From NCBI GenBank assembly GCA_964607765.1, contig CAZSNT010000030.1:1-64000 (forward strand): DNA of 64,000 bases, in the 5' to 3' direction. Under the pieces are notes generated by a model. The model did not search any database. It saw nothing but the letters and a program-made list of their open reading frames with translations, and had not been told where the DNA came from. The stretch comes from CAZSNT01 sp964607765 (lineage in GTDB: Bacteria > Verrucomicrobiota > Lentisphaeria > Oligosphaerales > JABHEG01). Position 1 is the first letter of the stretch. Every line of letters starts with the position of its first letter. The position numbers and the translations under genes are program-made. Below, in pieces: positions 52,462 to 61,230 of this stretch.

Positions 52462-53427
52462 GTGTCACGTTTTGCGCAATGGATAGAGGCAACTCTGGGC
52501 ATTGGCCCGACCGCGCAGGGCCGCATTGTCACCTCGCTGGTGACGGTGTTTGTGATTTTTCTCGTCCGAAGCCTGGCGTTGCGGGTCGTGTCGCGGCGAA
52601 CGGAGAGTGTCCGAACGCGCTACATGTGGCGGAAGACTTCCGGGTACGTGGCTGTCCTGCTGATCGTGTTGGTGGTAGGGCGGGTGTGGCTGGAGGGTCT
52701 GCACTCGGTGGCCACTTTCCTGGGGTTGCTGTCGGCCGGCCTTGCCATCGCGCTCAAAGACCCGGTCACCAACTTCGCCGGTTGGCTGTTCGTCATGTGG
52801 CAGCGTCCGTTCGCGTTGGGAGACCGCATCCAGGTAGGCGAATACCGGGGCGACGTGATCGACACCGGCGTGTTCCAATTCACCCTGATGGAGGTGGGCA
52901 ACTGGGTGGATGCAGAGCAGAGCACGGGACGCGTCATCCATGTCCCGAACTTCAACGTGCTGAACCAGGTGGTGGCGAACTACAGCAAAGGGTTCCGATA
53001 CATCTGGGACGAGGTGCCGGTACTCATCACGTTCGAGAGCAACTGGCAGCGTGCAAAGGGGATTCTGCAGGACATTGTCAGCCGGCATACAGAGCACCTC
53101 AGCAAGGAGGCCGCCAAGCGTGTCCAGGAAGCGGCCAGGAAGTACCTGATCAGATACAACAAGCTGACCCCGATCGTGTACACATCGGTGCGCGACAGCG
53201 GTATCCTGCTGACCATGCGGTTCCTGTGTGAGCCACAGCGTCGGCGCGGTACGGAACAGGCAGTGTGGGAGGATATTCTGCTCAAATTCGCGCGGTGTGA
53301 CGACATCGATTTTGCGTACCCGACACGCCGCTTTTTCAGCAACAAGGACGAGGGCCAGACAGGGGTCAGCAATCCGCTGCGTGACAGCGACCAGACGGCG
53401 ACCGAGGCCGACACCGACTCCGGGTGA
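52462..53427 (+). CDS. MscS family mechanosensitive ion channel
   Basis: A 321-residue membrane protein with two to three helices (SLVTVFVIFLVRSLALRVV, VAVLLIVLVVGRVWL, VATFLGLLSAGLAIAL) followed by the beta domain signature PFALGDRIQVGEYRGDVIDTG and the conserved VPNFNVLN. The pore-lining TM3 includes GLLSAGLAIALKDPVTNFAG. It is shorter than E. coli MscS in the N-terminal helices. The gene starts with GTG 52462. It probably releases solutes on osmotic shock. Downstream (53514) lies a flavodiiron protein gene. Confidence 0.9.
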   Translation: MSRFAQWIEATLGIGPTAQGRIVTSLVTVFVIFLVRSLALRVVSRRTESVRTRYMWRKTSGYVAVLLIVLVVGRVWLEGLHSVATFLGLLSAGLAIALKDPVTNFAGWLFVMWQRPFALGDRIQVGEYRGDVIDTGVFQFTLMEVGNWVDAEQSTGRVIHVPNFNVLNQVVANYSKGFRYIWDEVPVLITFESNWQRAKGILQDIVSRHTEHLSKEAAKRVQEAARKYLIRYNKLTPIVYTSVRDSGILLTMRFLCEPQRRRGTEQAVWEDILLKFARCDDIDFAYPTRRFFSNKDEGQTGVSNPLRDSDQTATEADTDSG

Positions 53428-53513
53428 CCAAAGCCCGATGCAACCCCCTGATTGCGTGCGTGTCTCAAGGGCATACACGCTTCCCTCACAGACAGAAAAG
53501 GAACGACTTCGGG

Positions 53514-54728
53514 ATGAATACTACGCTTCGGGAAAACATCGACTGGGTTGGGTGCGTGGACTGGACGGTCAGGGACTTCCACGGCTACAACACACACCGC
53601 GGCGCAACCTACAATTCGTACCTGGTGCGTGATGAGAAGACGGCGCTCATCGACACGGCGAAAGTCCCTTTCGTCGATTCGCTCCTGGCGAACGTCGCGG
53701 CGCTGACCAACCTGGACAAGATTGACTACGTTGTCTGTAACCACGGTGAACCGGACCACTCCGGCGGGTTGGCCGCTGTGATGAAAGCGCTGCCCAATGC
53801 GACGCTGGTGTGCAGCCGCAAGGGCCAGCAGTCGCTGTCGCTTTACCACGACACCTCGGCCTGGAACGTACAGGCTGTGCAGACGGGGGACAGCATCTCG
53901 CTGGGCAGCCGCACACTGCAGTTCGTCGAAACTCCGATGGTGCATTGGCCCGACTCGATGTTCACATACGTACCTGAAGAGAAACTCCTGTTCAGCATGG
54001 ACGCGTTCGGCCAGCACTACGCATCCGCGAACCGGTTCGATGACGAAGTGCCCATGTGCGTGGTCATGGAAGAGGCGAAGACCTACTACGCCAACATTGT
54101 GATGCCGCTCGGGCGTCAGGTGGCAAAGGTCCTCGATCTGGCGGGCACGCTTGATATCGAGATGGTCGCGCCGAGCCACGGCATCATCTGGCGCAGTCAT
54201 CTGCCGACCATCGTCAAGGCCTACTCCGAGTGGGCCGTGTGCAAGCCTGCCCGCAAGGTCGTGGTCATCTACGACACCATGTGGGACAGCACGGGGGCAA
54301 TGGCGCGGGCAATCCACGCCGGCGCGGCCGAGGAAGGCGTGGACGCGCGCCTCATCAGCATCCGCACGTCCGATCTGACGCGGATTGCCACCGAGATGCT
54401 CGACGTTGCAGCCGTCGCGTTCGGATCCTCGACCTTGAACCAGAACATGCTGCCCATGGCCGCAGCCGTGCTCACCTACATCAAAGGACTCAAGCCTGTC
54501 GGTAAGGCAGGATTTGCGTTCGGATCCTACGGCTGGGGCAAAGGCAGCCCGGAAGCGATCAACGAGGTCCTCGGCTCGATGCGCTGGGAGATTGTGCGGG
54601 AGCCGCTGAAAGCGCAGTTCCGGCCCACAGCAGAGATTCTGGCCGAGTGTCGGCAGGCAGGCCGTGAGCTTGCCCACAAGGCATGTGAGCTTGCCGGCGA
54701 CGCGGCAGCGGACACGCCCTGGGAGTAA
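53514..54728 (+). CDS. Flavodiiron protein (FprA/ROO type)
   Basis: A 404-residue protein. The N-terminal metallo-beta-lactamase-like domain carries the iron ligands CNHGEPDHSGG (H-x-E-x-D-H), TPMVHWPDSM (His), SMDAFG (Asp) and APSHGIIWR (His). From about residue 255 a flavodoxin domain begins with VVVIYDTMWDSTGAMARAI, which binds FMN. There is no rubredoxin domain. These enzymes reduce O2 to water or NO to N2O and protect anaerobes or microaerophiles from oxygen or nitrosative stress. ATG 53514 is preceded by AAAGGA at 12 bases. Confidence 0.94.
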   Translation: MNTTLRENIDWVGCVDWTVRDFHGYNTHRGATYNSYLVRDEKTALIDTAKVPFVDSLLANVAALTNLDKIDYVVCNHGEPDHSGGLAAVMKALPNATLVCSRKGQQSLSLYHDTSAWNVQAVQTGDSISLGSRTLQFVETPMVHWPDSMFTYVPEEKLLFSMDAFGQHYASANRFDDEVPMCVVMEEAKTYYANIVMPLGRQVAKVLDLAGTLDIEMVAPSHGIIWRSHLPTIVKAYSEWAVCKPARKVVVIYDTMWDSTGAMARAIHAGAAEEGVDARLISIRTSDLTRIATEMLDVAAVAFGSSTLNQNMLPMAAAVLTYIKGLKPVGKAGFAFGSYGWGKGSPEAINEVLGSMRWEIVREPLKAQFRPTAEILAECRQAGRELAHKACELAGDAAADTPWE

Positions 54729-54812
54729 GGGCAGCCGCTGCGTCGACGATTCACGCATCACGCACTTCGCAGTCACGTGGCGAGGCGGGGATCACACAGT
54801 GGATGTTGAACG

Positions 54813-55142
54813 GTGAGCAAGAACGTCCGTTACGAATGCACGCGATGCGGGACCTGTTGCCGTTGGCCTGGCTACGTGCGTGTGACCGCGGACGAGGTTG
54901 ACACGATAGCGGCATTCCTGGGTCTGGATGTGTACGAGTTTCTCGACCGCTATACGACACTCACCCCGGATCGGCAGGGGTTGACACTGGTCGAGCGTGA
55001 GGACGGTCCCTGTGTGTTCCTGACTGAAGACAATCTCTGCCGGATCAACCCGGTCAAGCCAACCCAGTGCCGCAATTTCCCTCACCTCTGGAGCTTCCCC
55101 GGGTTCGAGAAGCTGTGTCAGGCGCGCGTGCTCGAACACTGA
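54813..55142 (+). CDS. YkgJ family cysteine-cluster protein
   Basis: A 109-residue protein of the YkgJ/UPF0153 type. It has the cysteine pattern YECTRCGTCCRWPGYVRVT near the start, then DGPCVFLTEDNLCRINPVKP and CRNFPHLW. The clustered Cys residues probably bind a metal. It starts with GTG 54813. Function is not established. Its 3' end overlaps the convergent SrkA-like gene by 25 bases. Confidence 0.85.
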   Translation: MSKNVRYECTRCGTCCRWPGYVRVTADEVDTIAAFLGLDVYEFLDRYTTLTPDRQGLTLVEREDGPCVFLTEDNLCRINPVKPTQCRNFPHLWSFPGFEKLCQARVLEH

Positions 55143-56098
55143 ACCCGCTGCAGTTGCTGCCGCAGATCGCCCATTTCCTTGCGCCAGAAGCTGTCCGTGT
55201 GCCACTGGGGAAAATTGCTCTCGAAATTCGGGTCATCGACCTGGCGGCTGAGCCATGCCAGGAAGTACAGCATACGCATCACACGCAGCGCCTCGATGAG
55301 CCTGAGCGACTGGTGATCGAAGCCGTGGAAAACGGTGTATCCCTCGAGGATCAGGCGCAGCTCACGCCGACACGTTTCGGCGCTGTCCGGCAGCAGCATC
55401 CAGAGGTCCTGAACAGGCGGCCCGGTGACCATGTCATCGAAGTCGATCAGCATCAGCCCCTCGTCGGGTCGCTCCAGGATATTGCCAACGTGACAGTCGC
55501 CGTGGATGCGGATCAGTTCCACGTCTGTGAACGCCAAGTCAACGGCCGCGAGGATCTCGTCTGTCAGGTCATTGAACTCCCGACTGTACCTGGCGGCCAC
55601 CACACCGTTTTCGTGCAGGTGTGCCACGTCGGAAGCCGTTGAGTGCCGGGGGTGCATCGTGACCCTGTCGACGGGAGCGTTGCGCGCGCCGATCATGTGC
55701 ACGCGCCCGAGTACACGGCCCAGGCGGCGCCAGTCTTCGTCGCACGTAGCCTCGAACTCGCGTCCCCACCGCTTCGGGTACACGGCGAACAGGATGCCTT
55801 CAGCCTCGCCCAGTGTGGAACCATCCTGCAGCGGCAGCGGCGCAATGACCGGAATCTCCTCGGCAGCGCATTCCAGCACGAACGTGTGCTCGTCCTCGAC
55901 AGCCTGACGGCTCCAGCGCCCCGGCCGGTAGAACTTCGCGATCACGCGCTCGCCGGTCAGTGTCTGGAGCTCGTACACGCGATTGATGTAGCTGTTGAGG
56001 GGATGAGCAAACCCCGCCAGCGCCATACCGCTGGCCGCTTCGACCGCGTCCAGCAACACGTCAGGGGTCAATGCCGTGAAATCGCCAACTCTGTCCAT
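55118..56098 (-). CDS. srkA: Stress-response kinase A (SrkA/YihE) family protein
   Basis: A 326-residue kinase of the choline/aminoglycoside-phosphotransferase fold. HPLNSYINRVYELQTLTGER is the N-lobe, and RVIAKFYRPGRWSRQAV carries the Lys. RIHGDCHVGNIL is the catalytic loop (H-G-D-x-H-x-x-N), and LMLIDFDDMVTGPPVQDLWML the DFD metal site with SrkA-type continuation. E. coli SrkA is a protein kinase that counters stress-induced death. The 3' end overlaps the convergent YkgJ gene (tail to tail, 25 bases). Confidence 0.9.
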   Translation of the reverse strand: MDRVGDFTALTPDVLLDAVEAASGMALAGFAHPLNSYINRVYELQTLTGERVIAKFYRPGRWSRQAVEDEHTFVLECAAEEIPVIAPLPLQDGSTLGEAEGILFAVYPKRWGREFEATCDEDWRRLGRVLGRVHMIGARNAPVDRVTMHPRHSTASDVAHLHENGVVAARYSREFNDLTDEILAAVDLAFTDVELIRIHGDCHVGNILERPDEGLMLIDFDDMVTGPPVQDLWMLLPDSAETCRRELRLILEGYTVFHGFDHQSLRLIEALRVMRMLYFLAWLSRQVDDPNFESNFPQWHTDSFWRKEMGDLRQQLQRVQCSSTRA

Positions 56099-56119
56099 AT
56101 GGAAATCGGGGCCTCCGTA

Positions 56120-56404
56120 TTACTCGCCAGATTCACCTGGTCTCGTCGCGTTCATCTGCACAATCCGCACCGTCTTGCCGGACAGCAACGCACGCAGGCG
56201 GTCACGGGCCTGCCGCCCGCCGGGCTGGGTCAGCTCGGGAGCGTCGCTGCCGGACAAACGCACCACGTGCGTGAAGCCGCGGCGATCCCGCACACGGATC
56301 ACATTGCCGTCCACCACCTCTGTCACCGCCGCTCGCAGCTCGAGCCACTTGACGGCAGCGCAACAGACGAGAGGGCACATCAATACGATGAAACACAAGC
56401 GCAT
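56120..56404 (-). CDS. Truncated staphylococcal-nuclease-like protein
   Basis: A 94-residue protein with a short hydrophobic start (MRLCFIVLMCPLVCCAAV) and the first half of an SNase fold: VTEVVDGNVIRVRD and VRLSGSDAPELTQPGG with the family's Arg and the DAPE strand, then LSGKTVRIVQM. The normal second half, with the D-R-Y-G-R segment and the last catalytic Arg, is missing; the frame stops at NATRPGESGE. It could be a decayed nuclease or a short binding domain. ATG 56404 has GGAG ten bases upstream. Confidence 0.6.
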   Translation of the reverse strand: MRLCFIVLMCPLVCCAAVKWLELRAAVTEVVDGNVIRVRDRRGFTHVVRLSGSDAPELTQPGGRQARDRLRALLSGKTVRIVQMNATRPGESGE

Positions 56405-56450
56405 CGCAGAGAATCTCCACCGGCCATGTCCGTGCTCCCCCCCACGCCAT

Positions 56451-56478
56451 AGGATAGGAAGGAAACGGTCTTTTACAA
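56451..56478 (-). promoter_or_regulatory. Possible promoter TTGTAA-16-TATCCT of the nuclease-like gene
   Basis: On the minus strand TTGTAA (56478-56473), a 16-base spacer and TATCCT (56456-56451) lie about 50 bases before ATG 56404. Confidence 0.4.
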
Positions 56479-56592
56479 GGGGACGGGAACGCGGGATCTG
56501 TAGCAATTCTGCGGCGTCCTATTACATTCAATGCCCCGACGTAGCCAGGCCGCGTCGCCTGCCCAACCTGAACCGTAGGAATCCTGCCGCAC

Positions 56593-59500
56593 ATGTCACT
56601 GATCGCTGATCTCCACATCCACTCGTACCTGTCACGCGCGACCAGTAAGGAATGTACGTTGGAGGGCCTGCAGTACTGGGCTCAGCTGAAAGGCGTGCGG
56701 GTTGTGGGAACAGGCGATTTCACACACCCCACCTGGTTCAGGGAACTCAGCGACAAGCTCGTACCGTCGGCGCCCGGCCTGTTCCGCCTTCCCGACGATG
56801 TGACCCGGACCGTCTCGGAGACTGTCCCCAAAGCCTGCCGCGGCCCGGTCGAGTTCATGCTCACGGGCGAAATCAGCAGCATCTACAAGCGTGACGGCCG
56901 CGTGCGCAAGGTCCATTCCATCCTCCTGGCACCCGACCTGGAGACGGTCGCGACCATCAACGCACGGCTCGATGCCATCGGCAACATCAAGTCGGACGGA
57001 CGCCCCATATTGGGTCTGGATCCCCGCGACCTGCTGGAAATCGCCTTGGAGGCAAATCCGAAGAGTGTCCTGATCCCCGCGCACATCTGGACGCCGTGGT
57101 TCTCCATGTTGGGCTCCAAGTCCGGATTCGACTCCGCGCTCGAGTGTTTCGGTGAGCTGACCCAACACATCTTCGCCGTGGAAACCGGCCTATCCTCGGA
57201 CCCGCCGATGAACTGGCGTGTGAGCTCGCTCGATGACCTGGCTCTGATCTCCAACTCCGACCTGCATTCGCCGCGCAACCTGGCCCGGAACGCCAACGTG
57301 TTTCATTGCGACCCCGACTTCTATGCGTTCCGCAACGGGCTGCGCCGGAAAGACCCCGCCGTGTGCGGCGGCACAATCGACATGTTCCCGGAGGAAGGCA
57401 AGTACCACCACGACGGGCATCGCAAGTGCGGTGTGGTGATGGAGCCTGAGGAGAGCCTGGCACACGACTGCCTCTGCCCGGTCTGCGGCAAGCCTCTCGT
57501 GCTGGGCGTTCTCCACCGCGTGGTTAAGCTGGCAGATCGGACCACAGGCGCGCGACCGTCTACGGCACTGCCGTGTCAGTACATCATCCCGCTGCCCGAG
57601 CTCCTCTCCGAGCTGTACGACTGTGGTCCGAACACGAAGAAGGTCAACACGGCCTACTTCCGCCTGCTGGATGCCTACGGCCCGGAGCTGACCATCTTGC
57701 GCAACATCCCTCCTCAATCCCTGGCAGACGCCGCACCGCCCCTGTTGGGCGAAGCCGTGCGCCGGGTCCGAAGCGGCGAGGTCCATCGCAAAGCCGGATT
57801 CGACGGCGAGTACGGCGAGATCCGGGTGTTCAGCCCCGGCGAACAGGAACAACTGACGAACCAGGGGATCTTCTTCCCCGACGCTGCCCCCGAAACAGAT
57901 GGCGACGAGGCGGCGCATTCACGCGTCGCTGCCGGCCAGGCAGGCGGCACAGGCGCCACCGGCAGCGCCGACGAACACGATCAGGCCGTGTACCACCTGT
58001 TGCGCCCGACGGCGGGACGGGCCGCCGCTGCGAGTGTTGCCCCGCAAGATCAGCTCTCGCTGTTCGAAACGCGCAGTCTGCTCGACGGGCTGACTCCGGC
58101 GCAGGCGCAGGCGGCCTCGGTCGACGATGCGCCGCTGATCATCGTGGCCGGCCCCGGCACAGGCAAGACGCGGACGCTGACACGCCGCATCGCCCACCTC
58201 GTATCCCACCGTTTCGTGGACCCAGGCACGGTTCTGGCCGTCACCTTCACCAATCGCGCGGCGCGGGAGATGCAGCAGCGTCTCGAGGATCTGCTGGGCC
58301 ACACTGCCGGCCGCGTCCGGGTGTCGACCTTCCACGCGTTCGCCTTGGACGTGCTGCGACAGCACGCCTCGGCGGCGAACTTGCCCGAGGACTTCCACCT
58401 GGTCGATCAGGCAGGCGAGTTGGAGCTGCTGCGTTCGGCGACGTCGATGCCCGCCCGAGAAGCGGCGCGCGCACTCGAGGCGATCAGTTCGGCCCGACGT
58501 GAGGGCGGCAACGTGGCAACGCTTCCCGGTGGTCGCGAGCTCGAACAGGCGCTGCACGAGCAGAGCGCCCTGCCGCTCGACGAGATTGTCCCACGCTGTG
58601 TGACGCTGCTGCGGACTGATCCGGCGCTCGTGGCGCAACTGGGCGTGCACTGGCTGTGTGTGGACGAGTACCAGGACATCAACAGACCCCAGTACGAGCT
58701 GGTCAAGCTGCTCTCGCCCGAGGGTAAGGGGTTGTGTGTCATCGGCGACACGGACCAGGCCATCTACGGCTTCCGCGGCGCGGATGTCTCCTGCTTCCTC
58801 ACTTTTGCCGAGGACTTTCCCGGGGCCAAGACGCTCCAGCTCAAATGCAATTTCCGCTCCAGCGGCAATGTCGTGGCAGCGGCCGGACAGGTGATTGCGC
58901 CGGGGCGCACACCCATGTCGGTGACAGCCGAGAGCGCGCACGAAGCCGGACTGCGACTCCGGTTCCACGAAGCCCCAAGTGCCGCCGCCGAAGCGGAGTT
59001 CATCGCCCACGAAGTCGAGAAATGGCTGGGGGGCACAGCCATGTTTTCCGTTGATTCCTCCCGCGTCACGGGGACTGATGAAGGTGGCGAGGTGGGGCTC
59101 AGCGACATCGCCGTGTTGGTGCGTCTGCGCGCCCAGCTCGGCCCGTTGCAGCAGGCCCTCTCCCGGCTGGGCCTTCCGGTTCAGTCGCTCGCCGACCGAC
59201 CTTTCGCGGAACAGCCCGGCGCGCAAGACCTGCTGAAAGCGTTGCGCGCGCTCCCTTCGGAAGCACAGCACGGACCCGCCGCACTCGCCGTGGACAAACT
59301 CCTCGGAACCGGGAAACAGCTGTCGGCGGACGCCCAAGGCGTTCTGGACCAGGCACAGTTGCTCGCCGCGGGGTTTGCCGGTACACTCCGCCAATTCCTC
59401 GACTCGCTGCAGCTCCGCATCAGCGTCGACCGGTACGACAGGGCGGCGGAACGCGTCACACTGCTTACGCTCCACGCCGCCAAGGGGCTCGAATTCCCGA

Positions 59501-59787
59501 TCGTCTTCCTGGCAGGTTGCGAAGACGGGATCATCCCGTTCGTGCGCGAAGACGGCAAGCCGACGGACCCCGAGGAAGAACGACGTCTGCTCTTCGTCGG
59601 CATGACCAGAGCCCAGCAAGTGCTGTATCTGACCTGTGCCAGACGTCGGGCGTTGTTCGGCACACATGAGGACCGGCTCATGTCCCCGTATTTGAACGAG
59701 GTAGCCGCCCATCTGCGGCAGGGCCTGTCCATGCCGCAGCGCAAGCCGCGGCCGCGCCAGCAGCAGCTCGAATTCAAGTTGGGCTAG
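56593..59787 (+). CDS. EndoQ-like PHP nuclease fused to UvrD-type helicase
   Basis: A 1064-residue fusion. Residues 1-440 are an EndoQ-type PHP domain: IADLHIHSYLSRATSKECTL (metal His), VVGTGDFTHPTWFREL, FMLTGEISSIYK, LIPAHIWTPWFSMLG and SNSDLHSPRN, followed by a four-Cys ribbon (KCGVVM, HDCLCPVCGKPL). EndoQ cleaves DNA 5' of deaminated bases and abasic sites. After a flexible linker (about 440-495) an SF1A helicase begins: Walker A GPGTGKTRTL at about 521, Walker B LCVDEYQDIN, GDTDQAIYGFRGA, LKCNFRSS, LTLHAAKGLEFPIVFLAG and RLLFVGMTRAQQ. The fusion would join damage incision to strand unwinding in one cytoplasmic repair enzyme. Its stop abuts the radC stop. Confidence 0.9.
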   Translation: MSLIADLHIHSYLSRATSKECTLEGLQYWAQLKGVRVVGTGDFTHPTWFRELSDKLVPSAPGLFRLPDDVTRTVSETVPKACRGPVEFMLTGEISSIYKRDGRVRKVHSILLAPDLETVATINARLDAIGNIKSDGRPILGLDPRDLLEIALEANPKSVLIPAHIWTPWFSMLGSKSGFDSALECFGELTQHIFAVETGLSSDPPMNWRVSSLDDLALISNSDLHSPRNLARNANVFHCDPDFYAFRNGLRRKDPAVCGGTIDMFPEEGKYHHDGHRKCGVVMEPEESLAHDCLCPVCGKPLVLGVLHRVVKLADRTTGARPSTALPCQYIIPLPELLSELYDCGPNTKKVNTAYFRLLDAYGPELTILRNIPPQSLADAAPPLLGEAVRRVRSGEVHRKAGFDGEYGEIRVFSPGEQEQLTNQGIFFPDAAPETDGDEAAHSRVAAGQAGGTGATGSADEHDQAVYHLLRPTAGRAAAASVAPQDQLSLFETRSLLDGLTPAQAQAASVDDAPLIIVAGPGTGKTRTLTRRIAHLVSHRFVDPGTVLAVTFTNRAAREMQQRLEDLLGHTAGRVRVSTFHAFALDVLRQHASAANLPEDFHLVDQAGELELLRSATSMPAREAARALEAISSARREGGNVATLPGGRELEQALHEQSALPLDEIVPRCVTLLRTDPALVAQLGVHWLCVDEYQDINRPQYELVKLLSPEGKGLCVIGDTDQAIYGFRGADVSCFLTFAEDFPGAKTLQLKCNFRSSGNVVAAAGQVIAPGRTPMSVTAESAHEAGLRLRFHEAPSAAAEAEFIAHEVEKWLGGTAMFSVDSSRVTGTDEGGEVGLSDIAVLVRLRAQLGPLQQALSRLGLPVQSLADRPFAEQPGAQDLLKALRALPSEAQHGPAALAVDKLLGTGKQLSADAQGVLDQAQLLAAGFAGTLRQFLDSLQLRISVDRYDRAAERVTLLTLHAAKGLEFPIVFLAGCEDGIIPFVREDGKPTDPEEERRLLFVGMTRAQQVLYLTCARRRALFGTHEDRLMSPYLNEVAAHLRQGLSMPQRKPRPRQQQLEFKLG

Positions 59788-60528
59788 CTACAGCAGCTGC
59801 ACCTCCCTGAAACTCACGTAGTCTCTGGCACGCAGCGGTGTTCGGCGCCCCAGAATGACGTGGTCCACCACGTCGATGCCCACGATCTTGCCCGCCGCCA
59901 CCAGTTCCCGCGTGCAGTCGATGTCTTTCTCGGAAGGAGTGGGATCGCCGCTGGGATGGTTGTGGACCAGCACGACCCTGGCACAAGACGCACGGATGGC
60001 GCCGCGGAATACTTCGCGGGCGTGCACATGACTGCGGTCCAGCAGGCCAACGGTGATGCACTCTTCGCGTACCAGGTAGTTCTTGGCATCCAGCAGCAGA
60101 ACGCGGAACTCCTCCTGCTTCTTTCCGCGCAGTGTCTCGCGCACCAGCCGAGCCACATCCGCCGGCGTCTCAAGCCGGGGCCGCTCCCGAGCCACCGACC
60201 GGCTGAGCCGTTTGGCCAGTGCGAACGCTGCGCTGATCTCGATCGCCTTCGCCTGTCCTACACCCCGGATCTGCTGCAGGTCGGCAACGGGCGCGGCAGC
60301 CAGCGCCGCAATGTCACCACCGAATGCAGCCATCAGATCCCGCGCCAGATCCAGCACAGACCGCCCTCTCGCGCCCGTCCGCAGGACGATGGCGAGAAGC
60401 TCCGTGTCGCTGAGTACATCCGCCCCGCCGTGCAGCAGCCGTTCCCGGGGCCGTTCCCGCTGCGGAAGCTCCGCGATCAGATACCCCCGTTGCGCGGAGT
60501 GTGTACCGCTGTCCGAATAGGTGTTCAT
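59788..60528 (-). CDS. radC: RadC family JAMM-domain DNA repair protein
   Basis: A 246-residue protein with the N-terminal helix-hairpin-helix (LSDTELLAIVLRTGARG, IRGVGQAKAIEISAAF) and the JAMM metalloprotease-like domain (HAREVFRGAI, VVLVHNHPSGDPTPSEKD). The start is ATG 60528, with GGGGAG seven bases upstream. The frame extends 22 codons further upstream but crosses the promoter. Its stop TAG sits back to back with the convergent helicase stop, giving TAGCTA. The molecular role of RadC is still debated. Confidence 0.92.
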   Translation of the reverse strand: MNTYSDSGTHSAQRGYLIAELPQRERPRERLLHGGADVLSDTELLAIVLRTGARGRSVLDLARDLMAAFGGDIAALAAAPVADLQQIRGVGQAKAIEISAAFALAKRLSRSVARERPRLETPADVARLVRETLRGKKQEEFRVLLLDAKNYLVREECITVGLLDRSHVHAREVFRGAIRASCARVVLVHNHPSGDPTPSEKDIDCTRELVAAGKIVGIDVVDHVILGRRTPLRARDYVSFREVQLL

Positions 60529-60572
60529 GGTTTCTCCCCGGCGAGTGACACAATTACTCCGATAGCTAGTAT

Positions 60573-60601
60573 ACTTATGCCTTATATTTATCACATGTCA
60601 A
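60573..60601 (-). promoter_or_regulatory. Putative radC promoter TTGACA-17-ATAAGT
   Basis: The minus strand has a consensus TTGACA (60601-60596), 17-base spacer and ATAAGT (60578-60573) in a strongly AT-rich patch. An overlapping TATACT (60574-60569) is an alternative -10. Confidence 0.6.
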
Positions 60602-60641
60602 ATAGAAGTGCGGAGTAACGTGCGCAGTTACGTGAGGCAGC

Positions 60642-60673
60642 CCCCGTAGCCCGGCTCCCCCGAGCCGGGTGTC
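60642..60673 (+). repeat. Third copy of REP-like palindrome
   Basis: This 32-base copy differs from the 17501-17532 copy at two positions, both in the hairpin loop. It lies between radC and the heptose nucleotidyltransferase gene. Confidence 0.85.
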
Positions 60674-60691
60674 CCCGTCAATCATCCCGGG

Positions 60692-61195
60692 TCAGCAGTC
60701 GGACACCTTGATCCGGCGTATCATCTCGGTAGTGGACAGGCCGCCCACAAAGGGAAGGAAGTGGAACCGACACCCCATGGATTTGAGCAGGGCATGCTCC
60801 TCCCGGTCGATCGTTTCTTCCGTGTAGTCTCCCCCCTTCACGTACAGATCCGGAGCCACGGCGCGCAGCAGCGCCATGGGTTTGGGCGTCCGGAACAGCA
60901 CAACCGCGTCTGTCGACTCCAGACAGGCCAGCATGAATGCCCTGTCCTGCTCATTCACTACGGGCCGATCGGGGCCCTTGATCGCCCGGATCGACGCGTC
61001 GCCGTTCACAGCCACAAGCAGCGCGTCGCCCAACGCCCGAGCGCGCATCAGGTAATCGGCGTGGCCACGGTGCAGCAGATCGAAACAGCCATTCGTGACC
61101 ACCAGCAGCCGACCGGCCTGGCGCAAGCGCTCGCGCCAACCGACAGCTTGCTCGACAGTCATCAGCTTTGCCTCGGCATCTCGCACCGTCGACAT
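60692..61195 (-). CDS. rfaE2: D-glycero-beta-D-manno-heptose 1-phosphate adenylyltransferase (HldE C-domain type)
   Basis: About 167 residues of the nucleotidyltransferase family with LLVVTNGCFDLLHRGHADYL (HxGH motif), VAVNGDASIRAIKGPDRPVV and PDLYVKGGDYTEETI. It activates heptose-1-phosphate for ADP-heptose synthesis used in LPS. Three starts are possible: GTG 61234 (overlapping the upstream stop in GTGA), ATG 61195 and ATG 61162; only the last has a well-spaced GAGG. The annotated one is intermediate. The HPt-like gene lies immediately upstream. No kinase partner domain (RfaE1) is in the window. Confidence 0.88.
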   Translation of the reverse strand: MSTVRDAEAKLMTVEQAVGWRERLRQAGRLLVVTNGCFDLLHRGHADYLMRARALGDALLVAVNGDASIRAIKGPDRPVVNEQDRAFMLACLESTDAVVLFRTPKPMALLRAVAPDLYVKGGDYTEETIDREEHALLKSMGCRFHFLPFVGGLSTTEMIRRIKVSDC

Positions 61196-61230
61196 CCCTC
61201 CGTACAGCGGAAAGCCAGCTCGACCCTCGG

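Noticed and set aside
57573..58502. A 309-residue Arg-rich frame overlapping the EndoQ-UvrD linker
   Set aside because: It reads in another frame of the same strand, is Arg/Pro/Gly rich throughout, and has no motif.
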